Below, piece after piece: positions 1-9,853 of a stretch of 19,117 nt of DNA (positions are counted from its first letter, which is position 1; the number at the start of each line of letters is the position of its first letter). The position numbers and the translations under genes are program-made. The notes beneath the pieces are model-generated. The model was given only the letters and a program-made list of their open reading frames with translations. It was not told the origin of the DNA and searched no databases. The stretch spans positions 1 to 19,117 of the forward strand of contig JAMORN010000267.1 in NCBI GenBank assembly GCA_027063545.1. The letters are read 5' to 3'. This stretch comes from JAMORN01 sp027063545 [NCBI: bacterium]. GTDB taxonomy: Bacteria; JAMORN01.

Positions 1-428
1 GCTCCCATTCTATCCATTTTATTAACAAAAGCAATACGAGGAACTCTATACTTATCAGCCTGACGCCAAACAGTTTCACTTTGAGATTCTACTCCTCCTA
101 CAGCTTCAAAAATCACCACAGCACCATCTAAAACCCTCAATGATCTTTCTACCTCTGCCGTAAAATCTACGTGACCTGGAGTATCTATAATATTTATTAT
201 ATGTTCTTTCCATTGACATTGTACAGCCGCTGAAGTAATTGTAATACCTCTTTCCTTTTCTTGTTCCATCCAGTCTGTAGTGGCTGCCCCATCATGAACT
301 TCACCAATCTTATGAATAAGACCTGTATAATACAAAATTCTTTCTGTAGTTGTTGTTTTACCAGCATCAATATGAGCAATAATACCAATATTTCTAATTT
401 TTTCCAAATTATATTTATACTCAGCCAT
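1..428 (-). CDS. fusA: Elongation factor G, N-terminal part (cut by window edge)
   Basis: Translational GTPase that drives ribosomal translocation. Only the first 142 codons are present; the gene continues beyond base 1. The start is the ATG at 426-428, preceded by AAGGAG; another ATG four bases upstream is out of frame. The visible G domain has the P-loop [10 protein letters not shown] (residues 19-28), the switch I segment with [11 protein letters not shown], the G3 motif DTPGHVDF and the G4 motif NKMD near the cut end. It lies 17 bases after rpsG in the classic str operon order rpsL-rpsG-fusA and is probably co-transcribed from the promoter at 1345-1373. Codon use is ordinary for this genome: Ile is mostly ATT (13 ATT to 3 ATA by hand count), unlike tuf. 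Confidence 0.97.
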   Translation of the reverse strand, partial: MAEYKYNLEKIRNIGIIAHIDAGKTTTTERILYYTGLIHKIGEVHDGAATTDWMEQEKERGITITSAAVQCQWKEHIINIIDTPGHVDFTAEVERSLRVLDGAVVIFEAVGGVESQSETVWRQADKYRVPRIAFVNKMDRMG

Positions 429-445
429 CCATCCTCTCCTTTATT

Positions 446-916
446 TTACCACTTAAAGTGTGCAAATGCTCTATTTGCTTCTGCCATTCTATGAACATTT
501 TGTTTTATCTTAACCGCTGCACCTTCATTTCTATATGCAGCCATAAGTTCTTCAGCCAATCTTTGAGCCATAGGTTTACCTTTTTTCTCTTGAGCAGATG
601 TAATTATCCATCTAATAGCTAAAGATAATCTTCTCTCTGGTCTAACTTCTACAGGGATTTGATAATTTGCCCCACCTATTCTTCTTGTTCTCACCTCTAA
701 CTTAGGTTTTACATTTTCAATTGCCTTATTAAAAACATCTAAAGGATTCATACCCATTTTTTCTTCAATTATACCCATAGCATCATAAAAAACTTTCATT
801 GCTGTTGTTTTTTTACCATCCTTCATTAGTCTATTAATAAATTTTGTAATTATAACACTATTATAAACAGGATCTGGCTTAATTCTTAACCATGGTTTTA
901 CTTTCTTCTTAGCCAT
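446..916 (-). CDS. rpsG: 30S ribosomal protein S7
   Basis: Primary 16S rRNA-binding protein of the 30S head; it nucleates assembly of the 3' major domain and contacts E-site tRNA and mRNA. At 156 aa it has the usual length. The family-typical segments are visible: NRLMKDGKKTTA (about residues 28-39), NVKPKLEVRTRRIGGANYQIPVEV (about 69-92) and the RWIITSA region. The ATG start has GGAGAT upstream. It sits 15 bases after rpsL and 17 before fusA, consistent with one str operon transcript. In E. coli S7 represses its own operon through a structure in the rpsL-rpsG gap; here that gap is only 15 bases, so that site cannot be present in the same form. Confidence 0.98.
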   Translation of the reverse strand: MAKKKVKPWLRIKPDPVYNSVIITKFINRLMKDGKKTTAMKVFYDAMGIIEEKMGMNPLDVFNKAIENVKPKLEVRTRRIGGANYQIPVEVRPERRLSLAIRWIITSAQEKKGKPMAQRLAEELMAAYRNEGAAVKIKQNVHRMAEANRAFAHFKW

Positions 917-931
917 ATCTTATCTCCATTA

Positions 932-1306
932 TTATTCTTTTGGTTTTTTTACTCCATATCTAGAACGAGATTTTCTTCTTCCTTCTACCCCTGCTGTATC
1001 TAAAGCTCCTCTTATTATATGATATCTAACACCTGGTAAATCCTTAACTCTTCCACCCTCTACTAATACTATTGAGTGTTCCTGTAAATTATGTCCTTCT
1101 CCCGGAATATATGCTGTAACTTCATAACCATTAGATAATCTCACTCTTGCTATCTTTCTCAACGCAGAATTAGGTTTCTTAGGGGTCATAGTTGTTACTC
1201 TTACACATACCCCTCTTTTTTGAGGTGATCCTTGTAAAGCTCTCGCTCTTATTTTTTTCTTCTTTGGTTCTCTTCCATATCTCACTAATTGATTAATGGT
1301 TGGCAA
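932..1306 (-). CDS. rpsL: 30S ribosomal protein S12 (TTG start)
   Basis: Decoding-centre protein of the 30S subunit that controls translational accuracy and is the classical streptomycin-resistance locus. It has 124 aa, the normal length. The conserved block [11 protein letters not shown] (residues 41-51) and [10 protein letters not shown] (69-78) are intact. Both lysines of the KK pair (43-44, E. coli K42/K43 without Met) are retained, so no known streptomycin-resistance substitution is seen there. The start codon is TTG, giving M-P-T-I-N-Q, and is supported by a strong GGAGGAATAAG Shine-Dalgarno immediately upstream. It is the first gene of the str operon, 88 bases after rpoC, with its own TTGACA/TATATT promoter in that gap. 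Confidence 0.98.
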   Translation of the reverse strand: MPTINQLVRYGREPKKKKIRARALQGSPQKRGVCVRVTTMTPKKPNSALRKIARVRLSNGYEVTAYIPGEGHNLQEHSIVLVEGGRVKDLPGVRYHIIRGALDTAGVEGRRKSRSRYGVKKPKE

Positions 1307-1344
1307 CTTATTCCTCCTGTTTTCTACTTTTTTGGGACTTTGTA

Positions 1345-1373
1345 AATATAGTTTTTTTACTATTAAATGTCAA
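1345..1373 (-). promoter_or_regulatory. Sigma-70-type promoter of the str operon
   Basis: On the minus strand, TTGACA (1368-1373) is separated by exactly 17 bases from TATATT (1345-1350), followed by an approximately 30-base leader and the GGAGG site of rpsL. It lies in the 88-base rpoC-rpsL gap, the longest gap in the rpoB-to-fusA stretch. It would let rpsL-rpsG-fusA be transcribed independently of rpoBC. Confidence 0.75.
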
Positions 1374-1394
1374 AAGTTTTTTTATTGTAATGTG

Positions 1395-4300
1395 TTAAAA
1401 ATCATTGAAGTTTTCTTCCTCTCCTCCAAAACTACCTATTTCTTCCTCTACGTCAGTCTGTTCAATCTCATCAACTAACTTGATATTTTTATATCTCTTA
1501 TTTCCTGTACCTGCAGGAATTAATCTACCTATAATTACATTCTCTTTTAATCCTCTAAGTTCATCTACTTTTCCTGATATTGCAGCATTTGTTAATACTC
1601 TTGATGTCTCTTGGAATGATGCTGCAGAAATAAATGACTCTGTCATAAGTGCTGTTTTTGTTATTCCTAATAACACGGGTTCATATTCTGCAGGTCTTTT
1701 ACCTTCAGCTAATACTTTTTTATTCTCTTCCAATACAATATGTCTATCAACAAAATCACCTTCTAAGAATTGTGTATCATTTGATTTTGTAATTCTAACT
1801 TTTTTCATCATTTGGCGGATAATACACTCTATATGTTTATCATTAATACTAACACCTTGTATTCTATAAACATCCTGAATTTCATTCAATAAGAACTCTT
1901 GTACAGCATTTATACCTTTAATTTTTAAAATATCATGTGGAGATACAGGACCTTCACACAATTTTTCTCCAGCCTTTACCTTATGTCCATCATATACTAA
2001 AATATGTCTACCTGCTGGTATAAAATACTCATGAACATTTCCTTCTTCATCTACTATTTCTATTTTTCTTTGTCTTCTTACAATTTCTTTTATATGTACT
2101 ATTCCATCAACTTCTGCAATTATAGCTTTATTTTCGCTTTCTTTAGCTTCAAATAATTCTGCAACCCTTGGAAGACCACCAGTAATATCTGTAGTCTTAC
2201 CTGATTCTCTAGGAAGCTTAGCTAAAATATCTCCAGGATAAACTTCTTGACCATCTTTCACAGCTAATCTTGCCCCTACAGGTAATGAATAGGTTTTTAT
2301 TACTTCTCCATCCTCATCCACTATTTCTATATATGGGAATCTATCTTTATATTCTATAATTACCCATTCTTCTATGTTAGTTGTCTCATCTTTTTCTACC
2401 TGATATGTATCATTTTCTATTAAGTTTTTAAATACAACTTTTCCTTTAACATCTGTAATTATTGGAATATTATATGGGTCCCATTCATATAATTTTTGTC
2501 CTTCTTTTACTTTTTGTCCATCTTCAACAAAAAGAATAGCACCCATTGGTAATTCGATTTTTGTTTTTTCTAAATTAGTATTTTCGTCAATAATTGAAAG
2601 TTCTCCATTTCTATTTAATACTATTTTCTTACCATCTTTATTCTGTACTATTTCTATATTTTCAAGTTTTACTATACCATCTGTTTTACTAGAAATTTCT
2701 CTTTCTGCAGCAATACGCGCAGCAGTACCTCCCACGTGGAATGTTCTAAGAGTAAGCTGTGTTCCAGGCTCACCAATAGATTGAGCTGCAATAACTCCAA
2801 CAGCATCTCCTATTTCAGCTAATTTTCCTGTTCCTGGGAAGATACCATAACACTTTTGACAAATCCCGTATTTAGATTCACAAGTCAACACACTTCTTAC
2901 CATCACACTTTCAATACCTGCTTCTTCTATCTTCTTTGCCTTTTCTTTAGTTATTAATTCTCCAGAAGCAACAATAACCTCTCCTGTTATTGGATGATAA
3001 ATATCTTTTAAAACAAATCTACCTTCTATTCTTTCAGATAAAGGTACAACTATTTCATCACCTTGTTTTATTACTGATACCTTTATTCCTCTTATAGTTC
3101 CACAATCATGCTCTGTAACAATTAAATCTTGAGCCACATCAACTAATCTTCTCGTTAAATATCCAGCATCTGCTGTTTTTAAAGCTGTATCAGCCAATCC
3201 TTTTCTAGCTCCATGAGTTGAAATAAAATATTCAAGAACATTTAATCCTTCTTTAAAGTTTGAAATAATAGGATTTTCAACGATAGCCTCTTCTGTTAAT
3301 TTTTTCTTAGGCTTTGCCATCAATCCTCTCATACCAGCAAGCTGTCTTATCTGTTCTTTACTACCTCTAGCACCAGAGTGAGCCATCATCCATAAAGGAT
3401 TAAATCCATCTCTTGATTTTTCTAAGTGTTTCATCAAATGCTCTGTAATTCTATTAGTTGTATGTGTCCATATATCTATAATTCTAGAATAACGTTCTCT
3501 TTCTGTCATAAATCCCATTTCATAACTTTCTTTAATTTCTTCTACTTCTTTTAGTGATTCTTCTATTAACTTTTGCTTTTCTTCGGGAACTTCTATATCA
3601 TCTATTCCTAATGAAATTCCACTTCTAGTTGCCCATTCAAACCCTAAATCTTTCAAGTCATCTAAGAATTTAATATATCTTGTATGAGATTCCTTACTAT
3701 AAACCTCATATACTAAAGCTGTTAATTTTTTCTTTGTCATTTCATCATTAATAAAATCAATGCTCTCTGGCACAATAGAATTAAATACTAATCTTCCATA
3801 TGTAGTTTCTATTACTTTATCTCTAACTTTTACAAAAATCTTAGCATGTAATGAAATTATACCATTTTCATAGGCAAAAGTAGCCTCTTCAAATGAAGAA
3901 AATTTCTTTCCCTCTCCTTTAGCCTTTTCTTTCACTTTTGTTAAATAATAAGAACCTAAAACTGTATCCTGAGAAGGTACAGCCAATGGTCTTCCACTAG
4001 CAGGAGAAAGTGTATTGTTACTTGATAGCATAATTATTCTTGCTTCAAACTGAGCCTCAAAAGATAGAGGTACATGAATAGCCATTTGGTCCCCATCAAA
4101 ATCTGCATTAAACGCTGAACAGACAAATGGAGAAAGTCTTATTGCTAAATCATCTGTTAATTTTACATAAAAAGCCTGAATACTTACTCTGTGAAGTGTT
4201 GGTGCACGATTGAGTAAAATTGGATGATCCTCTAATATCTCTTCCAATATTTCCCAAATTTCTTCAGATTCTTCAGCTATCATTCTTTTAGCAACTCTAA

Positions 4301-5483
4301 TACTTTGAGAATATCCTTTTTCTTCTAATTTTGCAATAACAAAAGGCTTAAATAATTCAAGAGCCATTACCTTAGGAACACCTGCTTCAAAAATCTTAAG
4401 TTCTGGCCCTACTACAATTACAGAACGTCCAGAATAATCAACTCTTTTACCCAAAAGATTCTGACGAAATCTTCCCTTTTTACCTTTTAACATTTCAGAT
4501 AAAGATTTTAAAGGCCTTCTATTTTCCCCTTTATAAACAAATTTTCTCTTACCATTATCTATTAATGCGTCAACTGCTTCTTGAAGCATTCTCTTTTCAT
4601 TTCTCAAAATTATATCAGGAGCATCTATCTCTATTAATTTCTTTAATCTATTATTTCTATTTATAACTCTTCTATATAAATCATTCAAATCACTAGAAGC
4701 AAATCTACCACCTTCAAGAGGAACTAATGGTCTAAGCTCTGGTGGTAATACTGGTAATACTTCATATACCATCCATTCTGGTCTATTACCTGAATGTCTT
4801 AATCTATCAATGACTTTTAATCTTTTTAAAAGAACTTGCCTTTTTTGTTCAGATTGCTCTAATTCTATTTTTGTTTTTAAATCAATTACTTCCTTTTCCA
4901 GCTCAATTTCTTGAAGAAGTTTTTTTATAGCCTCTCCACCCATTAAAGCTTCAAATTCATATCCTTGTTCTCTTAATTCTTCATACTCTTCTTCTGTTAA
5001 AAGTTGAAGCCTTTTCAAAGGTGCATTCCCAGGATCAGTCACTATATATGCTTCATAATAAATTACCTGTTCCAATGCCTTAGATGTAATATTTAAAAGA
5101 GTTGCTATAATTGAAGGAGTATTTGTATAAAACCATATATGAACAACAGGTATTGCTAACTCAATATGCCCCATTCTTTCTCTTCTAACTCTATGAGTTG
5201 TTACCTCAACACCACATTTATCACATATTATTCCTTTATATCTTATTCTTTTATATTTTCCACAAGCACATTCATAATCTTTTACAGGTCCAAATATTCT
5301 TTCACAAAATAATCCATCAAATTCTGGTTTATAAGTCTTATAATTTATAGTTTCTGGTTTTTTAACTTCACCATAAGACCACTTTCTAATTACTTCTGGT
5401 GAGGCTAATTTTATATATATTTTAGAAAATTCATCTGTTTTGTCTTTATTTGAAAATGGCTCAAATAATAATTTTATAGACAC
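1395..5483 (-). CDS. rpoC: DNA-directed RNA polymerase subunit beta' (GTG start)
   Basis: Largest catalytic subunit of RNA polymerase, 1362 aa. The N-terminal zinc site is C72-x-C74 and C87-x2-C90. The catalytic loop is [10 protein letters not shown] (459-468), with Mg-binding Asp 461, 463 and 465. The second zinc cluster (CGTIRG, then [11 protein letters not shown]) and the bridge-helix/trigger-loop region ([23 protein letters not shown]) follow. Between FHVGGTA and [15 protein letters not shown] there is a long insertion with repeated G-x-x-V-K/Y-x-G-x-x-L sandwich-barrel motifs. It aligns by eye with the E. coli SI3 insertion, a marker of Gram-negative lineages. The start is GTG with GGAGG six bases upstream. 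It lies 36 bases after rpoB and is co-transcribed with it. Confidence 0.98.
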   Translation of the reverse strand: MSIKLLFEPFSNKDKTDEFSKIYIKLASPEVIRKWSYGEVKKPETINYKTYKPEFDGLFCERIFGPVKDYECACGKYKRIRYKGIICDKCGVEVTTHRVRRERMGHIELAIPVVHIWFYTNTPSIIATLLNITSKALEQVIYYEAYIVTDPGNAPLKRLQLLTEEEYEELREQGYEFEALMGGEAIKKLLQEIELEKEVIDLKTKIELEQSEQKRQVLLKRLKVIDRLRHSGNRPEWMVYEVLPVLPPELRPLVPLEGGRFASSDLNDLYRRVINRNNRLKKLIEIDAPDIILRNEKRMLQEAVDALIDNGKRKFVYKGENRRPLKSLSEMLKGKKGRFRQNLLGKRVDYSGRSVIVVGPELKIFEAGVPKVMALELFKPFVIAKLEEKGYSQSIRVAKRMIAEESEEIWEILEEILEDHPILLNRAPTLHRVSIQAFYVKLTDDLAIRLSPFVCSAFNADFDGDQMAIHVPLSFEAQFEARIIMLSSNNTLSPASGRPLAVPSQDTVLGSYYLTKVKEKAKGEGKKFSSFEEATFAYENGIISLHAKIFVKVRDKVIETTYGRLVFNSIVPESIDFINDEMTKKKLTALVYEVYSKESHTRYIKFLDDLKDLGFEWATRSGISLGIDDIEVPEEKQKLIEESLKEVEEIKESYEMGFMTERERYSRIIDIWTHTTNRITEHLMKHLEKSRDGFNPLWMMAHSGARGSKEQIRQLAGMRGLMAKPKKKLTEEAIVENPIISNFKEGLNVLEYFISTHGARKGLADTALKTADAGYLTRRLVDVAQDLIVTEHDCGTIRGIKVSVIKQGDEIVVPLSERIEGRFVLKDIYHPITGEVIVASGELITKEKAKKIEEAGIESVMVRSVLTCESKYGICQKCYGIFPGTGKLAEIGDAVGVIAAQSIGEPGTQLTLRTFHVGGTAARIAAEREISSKTDGIVKLENIEIVQNKDGKKIVLNRNGELSIIDENTNLEKTKIELPMGAILFVEDGQKVKEGQKLYEWDPYNIPIITDVKGKVVFKNLIENDTYQVEKDETTNIEEWVIIEYKDRFPYIEIVDEDGEVIKTYSLPVGARLAVKDGQEVYPGDILAKLPRESGKTTDITGGLPRVAELFEAKESENKAIIAEVDGIVHIKEIVRRQRKIEIVDEEGNVHEYFIPAGRHILVYDGHKVKAGEKLCEGPVSPHDILKIKGINAVQEFLLNEIQDVYRIQGVSINDKHIECIIRQMMKKVRITKSNDTQFLEGDFVDRHIVLEENKKVLAEGKRPAEYEPVLLGITKTALMTESFISAASFQETSRVLTNAAISGKVDELRGLKENVIIGRLIPAGTGNKRYKNIKLVDEIEQTDVEEEIGSFGGEEENFNDF

Positions 5484-5519
5484 CTTTAGCCTCCATTTTT
5501 TTTATTTTAGAAAATTTAA

Positions 5520-8500
5520 TTATTCTGCATATATGTTAATACCTATAGCTCTAATTTCACTTATTAATACTTTAAATGATTCTGGAATACCAAACTTAGG
5601 TAAGTTTTGACCTTTAACAATCGCTTCATAAACTTTTGTTCTACCTACAACATCATCAGATTTTACAGTTAATAATTCTTGTAATGTATATGCAGCTCCA
5701 TATGCCTCAAGAGCCCAAACTTCCATTTCTCCAAATCTTTGACCACCAAATTGACTCTTACCACCTAATGGCTGTTGTGTAATTAAAGAATATGGTCCTA
5801 TAGAACGAGCATGTATCTTATCTGTTACTAAGTGATTTAATTTCATTATATACATTATACCTACAGTAACTTTATTATCAAAATATTCACCTGTCCTACC
5901 ATCTCTTAATCTTACCTTACCATCTTCTGGAAGCCCTGCCTTCTTTAATTCTTCTTTAATAGTTTCTATAGAAGGTCCATTAAAAACTGGAACTTTTACA
6001 TAATATCCTTGCTTATAAGCAGCCCAACCAAGATGTGTTTCTAATAATTGCCCAATATTCATACGAGAAGGAATTCCTAAAGGATTTAAAAGTACATCAA
6101 TTGGAGTTCCATCATCCATAAATGGCATATCAGCAATACTAGCAATTTTTGATACAACACCTTTATTTCCATGACGTCCCGCTAATTTATCACCTACAGC
6201 CAATTTTTTCTTTGTTGCTATATAAACTTTTACCAATTGAATTACGTCTGCCCGTAATTCATCACCTCTCATTTCCTTTTCAATTTCAATATTAAGTCTT
6301 GTTTCCAATTCTTGAATTAACTTTTTACTAGTCTCTATTACCTCTCTTATTTTAACATTAGTATCTTTATCATCTACTAATTCTTCACTTATATCTATTC
6401 TATCAAATGGTATTGACTCAATTACATCTTTAGTGAGTTTTGTGCCTTCTTTAATTAAAGGACGTTTGGTGTAAGAATCTACTATATTTTTACTTAATTT
6501 TCCTTCCATTAATTTTATTAAAGCTTCTATAGTCTTTTCTAAGACTCTTCTAATCTTAGATTCATATTCTTCTTTGATTTTATTTATTTTTTCCTTCTCT
6601 TGTTGTCTTGCACTCTTTGTTTCTTTCTTCCTAGAAAGAATCTTAGTATCTATTACAATACCTTTTACTCCAGGATCAACTCTTAAAGAAGTATCTTTTA
6701 CATCACTAGCTTTTTCTCCAAATATTGCCTTCAATAACTTCTCTTCTGGAGATAATTGTGTTTCTCCTTTAGGAGTAATCTTTCCTACTAAAATATCTCC
6801 AGGTTTTACCCTAGCACCTATTCTTATTATACCATTTTCATCTAAGTTTTTTACTAACTCCTCTGAGTAATTCGGAATTTCTCTAGTTATTTCTTCAGGA
6901 CCTCTATTTGTGTCTCTTACTTCCACTTCATATTCTTCAATATGAATAGATGTTAATACATCATCATGTAAAATTCTTTCAGATACTATAATAGCATCCT
7001 CAAAATTAAATCCCTGCCAACTCATAAAAGCAATAAACATGTTTCTACCAAGAGCAAGCTCACCTCTATCAGTTGCCATTCCATCAGCAATAACATCACC
7101 TGCCTTAACAATATCACCTTCTCTAACTAACGGACGTTGATTTATTGTTGTATTTTGATTTGATCTTTCAAATTTTCTTAGTACATATATATCTTCCTCA
7201 AATAAGTCTAATATATTATCATTAGAATCATCAGGTTTTATTATAATTTTTTCTGCATCAACATAAACAACTTTTCCTCCTCTTTTAGCTGTTACAACAG
7301 CTTTTATGTCAATAGAAGGCTTCTTTTCTCTTCCTGTACCTACAATAGGTGCCTCAGGTCTTAATAAAGGAACCGCTTGTCTTTGCATGTTTGAACCCAT
7401 TAAAGCACGGTTAGCATCATCATGTTCTAAAAATGGAATTAATGATGCAGACACACCCACTAACTGATTAGTACTTACATCCATTAATTGGACATCTTTA
7501 GCTGAAACTAAAATTATTTCCCCCTTTTGTCTTGCAATAATATTTGAATCAATAATATTACCCTCATCATCAACATTTATATCAGCAGGTGCTATAATAT
7601 ATTCTTCTTCCTCATCTGCTGTTAAATATACTATCTCATCTGTAATTTTACCATCTACAACCTTTCTATATGGAGTAATTAAAAAACCATACTCATTTAG
7701 TCTAGCATAATTTGCTAAGGATACAATAAGTCCAATATTAGGACCTTCTGGCGTTTCTACCGGACATATTCTTCCATAGTGAGTATAATGAACGTCTCTT
7801 ACCTCAAATCCTGCCCTTTCTCTATCAAGTCCTCCAGGTCCTAAAGAAGATAATCTCCTTTTATTAGTTAACTCTGCTAATGGATTGGTTTGATCCATAA
7901 ATTGAGATAACTGAGATGTTTGAAAGAAACTCATTATAACAGTATAAACAGATCTAGCATTAACTAAATCATTAACATTTGTTATATCTTTTGTTGTTTT
8001 TAATTTTTCTCTTATTTGTCTAACTAAACGATTTAACGCATCAGCAAATCTAAGTTCTAATAATTCTCCTACAGGTCTTACCCTTCTATTTGCTAAATGA
8101 TCTATATCATCTAACTCTTCATCATTATCATAGTAATACATTAATTTCTTTACTATTTCAACAATATCATCAACTGTTAATACATTCGAATCTATCTTTT
8201 TCCCTTCAAGACCTTCTGGATTACCATATAGTTTCATATTTAACCTATATCTTCCAATCTCGCCTAAATAATATGTCCTTTCTGAAAAGAAAATTCTATT
8301 CATCATTTCTCTTGCAGCATTTTCACTCGGTAACTCACCTGTTCTTATTAAATTATATATAGTCTTCAAAGCATCTAAATAATCATTACACTTGTCTCCT
8401 ACAATTGTTTTATATACTAAATTTGTAGATTCTCTAGGATTTATATCCCAAACTTCTATCTCTTCTATACCTTTTTCTTTTAGATCTTCAAGTAAAGTCT

Positions 8501-9296
8501 CTGTAATAACCTCGTACTTTTCAGCTATAACTTCATCAGTTCTAGAATCTATAACCTCTTCTGCTAACACTTTACCAATTATATCTATAGGTTTATCGTC
8601 ATTTATATTAATAGTCTTTTTATTCAGGAAAAGTTCCATTAATTCTTCATTAGTAGAATATCCTAAAGGTCTCAATAATATTGTAACAGGAATTTTCTTA
8701 TTTTTACCTAAATTAATATAAATTCCTGTAGAATCTATATAGAATTCAATCCAAGAACCTCTATAGGGAATTATTCTTGCTGAAATTACTCTCCTTCCAT
8801 TCTGGATATCTTCAGAAAAGAATATACCAGCACTTCTATGAAGCTGTGATACTATTACTCTTTCATTTCCATTTATTATAAAAGAACCACTTTCTGTCAT
8901 TAAAGGGATATCACCTAAGTATACTTCATTTGTTATCTTTTCTGCAAATTTTCTCTCCCCTGTTTTTTTATTAGTCTTATATTTTAAAAGAGAAAATTTT
9001 ATCTTTAAAGGTGCACCATAAGTTAACCCTCTATCTTTACATTCTTTTATACTGTATTTTGGTATCCCAATATTATACCCCTCATATTCTAAAATATATT
9101 CTCCATTATCTCCATCATCTATTGGAAAATTTTCTCTAAAAACAGCTTCTAATCCTTTATTTTCTCTTTTTTCAGGAGGAACATCTGGTTGAAGAAAATC
9201 TCTATATGATTTTAATTGAATTTCTAATAAATTTTCTACATCAAATTCAAATTCTTTTTTCCCTAAAAATTTTCTTTCTATTGTTTTCCCTTCCAA
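5520..9296 (-). CDS. rpoB: DNA-directed RNA polymerase subunit beta (TTG start)
   Basis: Second-largest RNA polymerase subunit, 1258 aa (E. coli 1342). It shows the protrusion/lobe domains, the rifampicin-pocket block [20 protein letters not shown] with SLGPGGL following (461-490), the NFEDAI block, and [14 protein letters not shown] near the active site. The C-terminal clamp carries [25 protein letters not shown]. Between TKILSRKK and the [12 protein letters not shown] block is an SI2-like, charge-rich, coiled-coil insertion. Residue 478 is Asn (AAT at 7863-7865) where E. coli has His526. The start is TTG, placed by AAGGAG seven bases upstream. That Shine-Dalgarno could pair with an upstream CTCC. 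It follows rplL after 139 bases that hold a hairpin. Confidence 0.98.
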   Translation of the reverse strand: [1258 protein letters not shown]

Positions 9297-9303
9297 GACT
9301 CTT

Positions 9304-9318
9304 CTCCTTTAGTAGGAG
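9304..9318 (-). promoter_or_regulatory. Small hairpin covering the rpoB Shine-Dalgarno
   Basis: In the minus-strand transcript, CTCC (complement of 9315-9318) can pair with the GGAG (complement of 9304-9307) of the rpoB ribosome binding site across a 7-base loop. The stem is only 4 bp, so any effect on rpoB translation is speculative. The same GGAG with 7-base spacing also fixes the TTG start at 9294-9296. Confidence 0.3.
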
Positions 9319-9354
9319 TTTATAAATGTTTAATGACTAAATATAAATAAAATA

Positions 9355-9403
9355 AGAAGATACTTTCCTCCCCCCTTAAATCTAGGAGAGAAAAGTATCT
9401 TCT
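9355..9403 (-). terminator. Hairpin with U-rich tail between rplL and rpoB (attenuator or RNase III site)
   Basis: The arms 9355-9366 and 9392-9403 are perfectly complementary over 12 bp (AGAAGATACTTT / AAAGTATCTTCT). Partial extra pairing inside is possible between CCTCC and GGAG. In the direction of transcription the hairpin is followed by a U-rich, A-interrupted stretch (TTATTTTATTTATATTT on the minus strand). Its position matches the known partial attenuator and RNase III site between rplL and rpoB of E. coli. There, read-through sets RNA polymerase subunit synthesis below that of ribosomal protein L7/L12. The interrupted U tract suggests partial rather than full termination. The structure is directly seen; the function is inferred from position. 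Confidence 0.7.
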
Positions 9404-9435
9404 ATATAAAATAAAATCCTTTAATCATAGATGAA

Positions 9436-9819
9436 TTACTTAATTTCTACCTTAGCCCCTACAGCTTCTAATTTAGCTTTAATTTCTTCAGCTTCTTCTT
9501 TCTTTAATCCTTCTTTTAACACTTTAGGAGCACTTTCTACAACTTCTTTAGCTTCCTTTAACCCCAATCCTGTTATCTCTCTTACAACTTTTATAACTTT
9601 AACCTTTTCAGATCCTGCAGATACTAATTCAACAGAAAACTCTGTTTTTTCTTCTTGAGCACCAGCATCAGCACCTGCTGTACCTGGGACAGCAGCAACA
9701 GCTACTGGAGCTGCAGCACTAACTCCAAATTCTTCTTCTAAAGCTTTAACTAATTCACTTAATTCTAAAACTGTTAATCCTTTGATTTCCTCAATGATTC
9801 CTTGAATCTTGTCGCTCAT
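9436..9819 (-). CDS. rplL: 50S ribosomal protein L7/L12
   Basis: Acidic, multicopy stalk protein of the 50S subunit that recruits and activates the translational GTPases EF-Tu and EF-G. It has 127 aa, standard length. Three parts are visible: an N-terminal dimerisation helix region (about 1-33) that binds L10, an Ala/Gly/Val-rich flexible hinge (about 34-54), and the C-terminal factor-binding domain with [25 protein letters not shown]. The ATG start has GGAGG upstream. It lies 34 bases after rplJ, its binding partner. The following gap carries the hairpin that probably uncouples its high expression from rpoBC. Confidence 0.98.
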   Translation of the reverse strand: MSDKIQGIIEEIKGLTVLELSELVKALEEEFGVSAAAPVAVAAVPGTAGADAGAQEEKTEFSVELVSAGSEKVKVIKVVREITGLGLKEAKEVVESAPKVLKEGLKKEEAEEIKAKLEAVGAKVEIK

Positions 9820-9853
9820 CTTTATCTCCTCCCATTATATGTTATTTTTTATG

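Noticed and set aside
932-1306. Streptomycin-resistance substitution in S12
   Set aside because: Both lysines of TPKKPNS and the [10 protein letters not shown] block match the sensitive sequence.
1405-1869. A 154-codon plus-strand open frame over the rpoC 3' end
   Set aside because: Fully antisense to conserved rpoC codons; the Ser/Phe/Ile-rich translation is that of a reversed coding strand.
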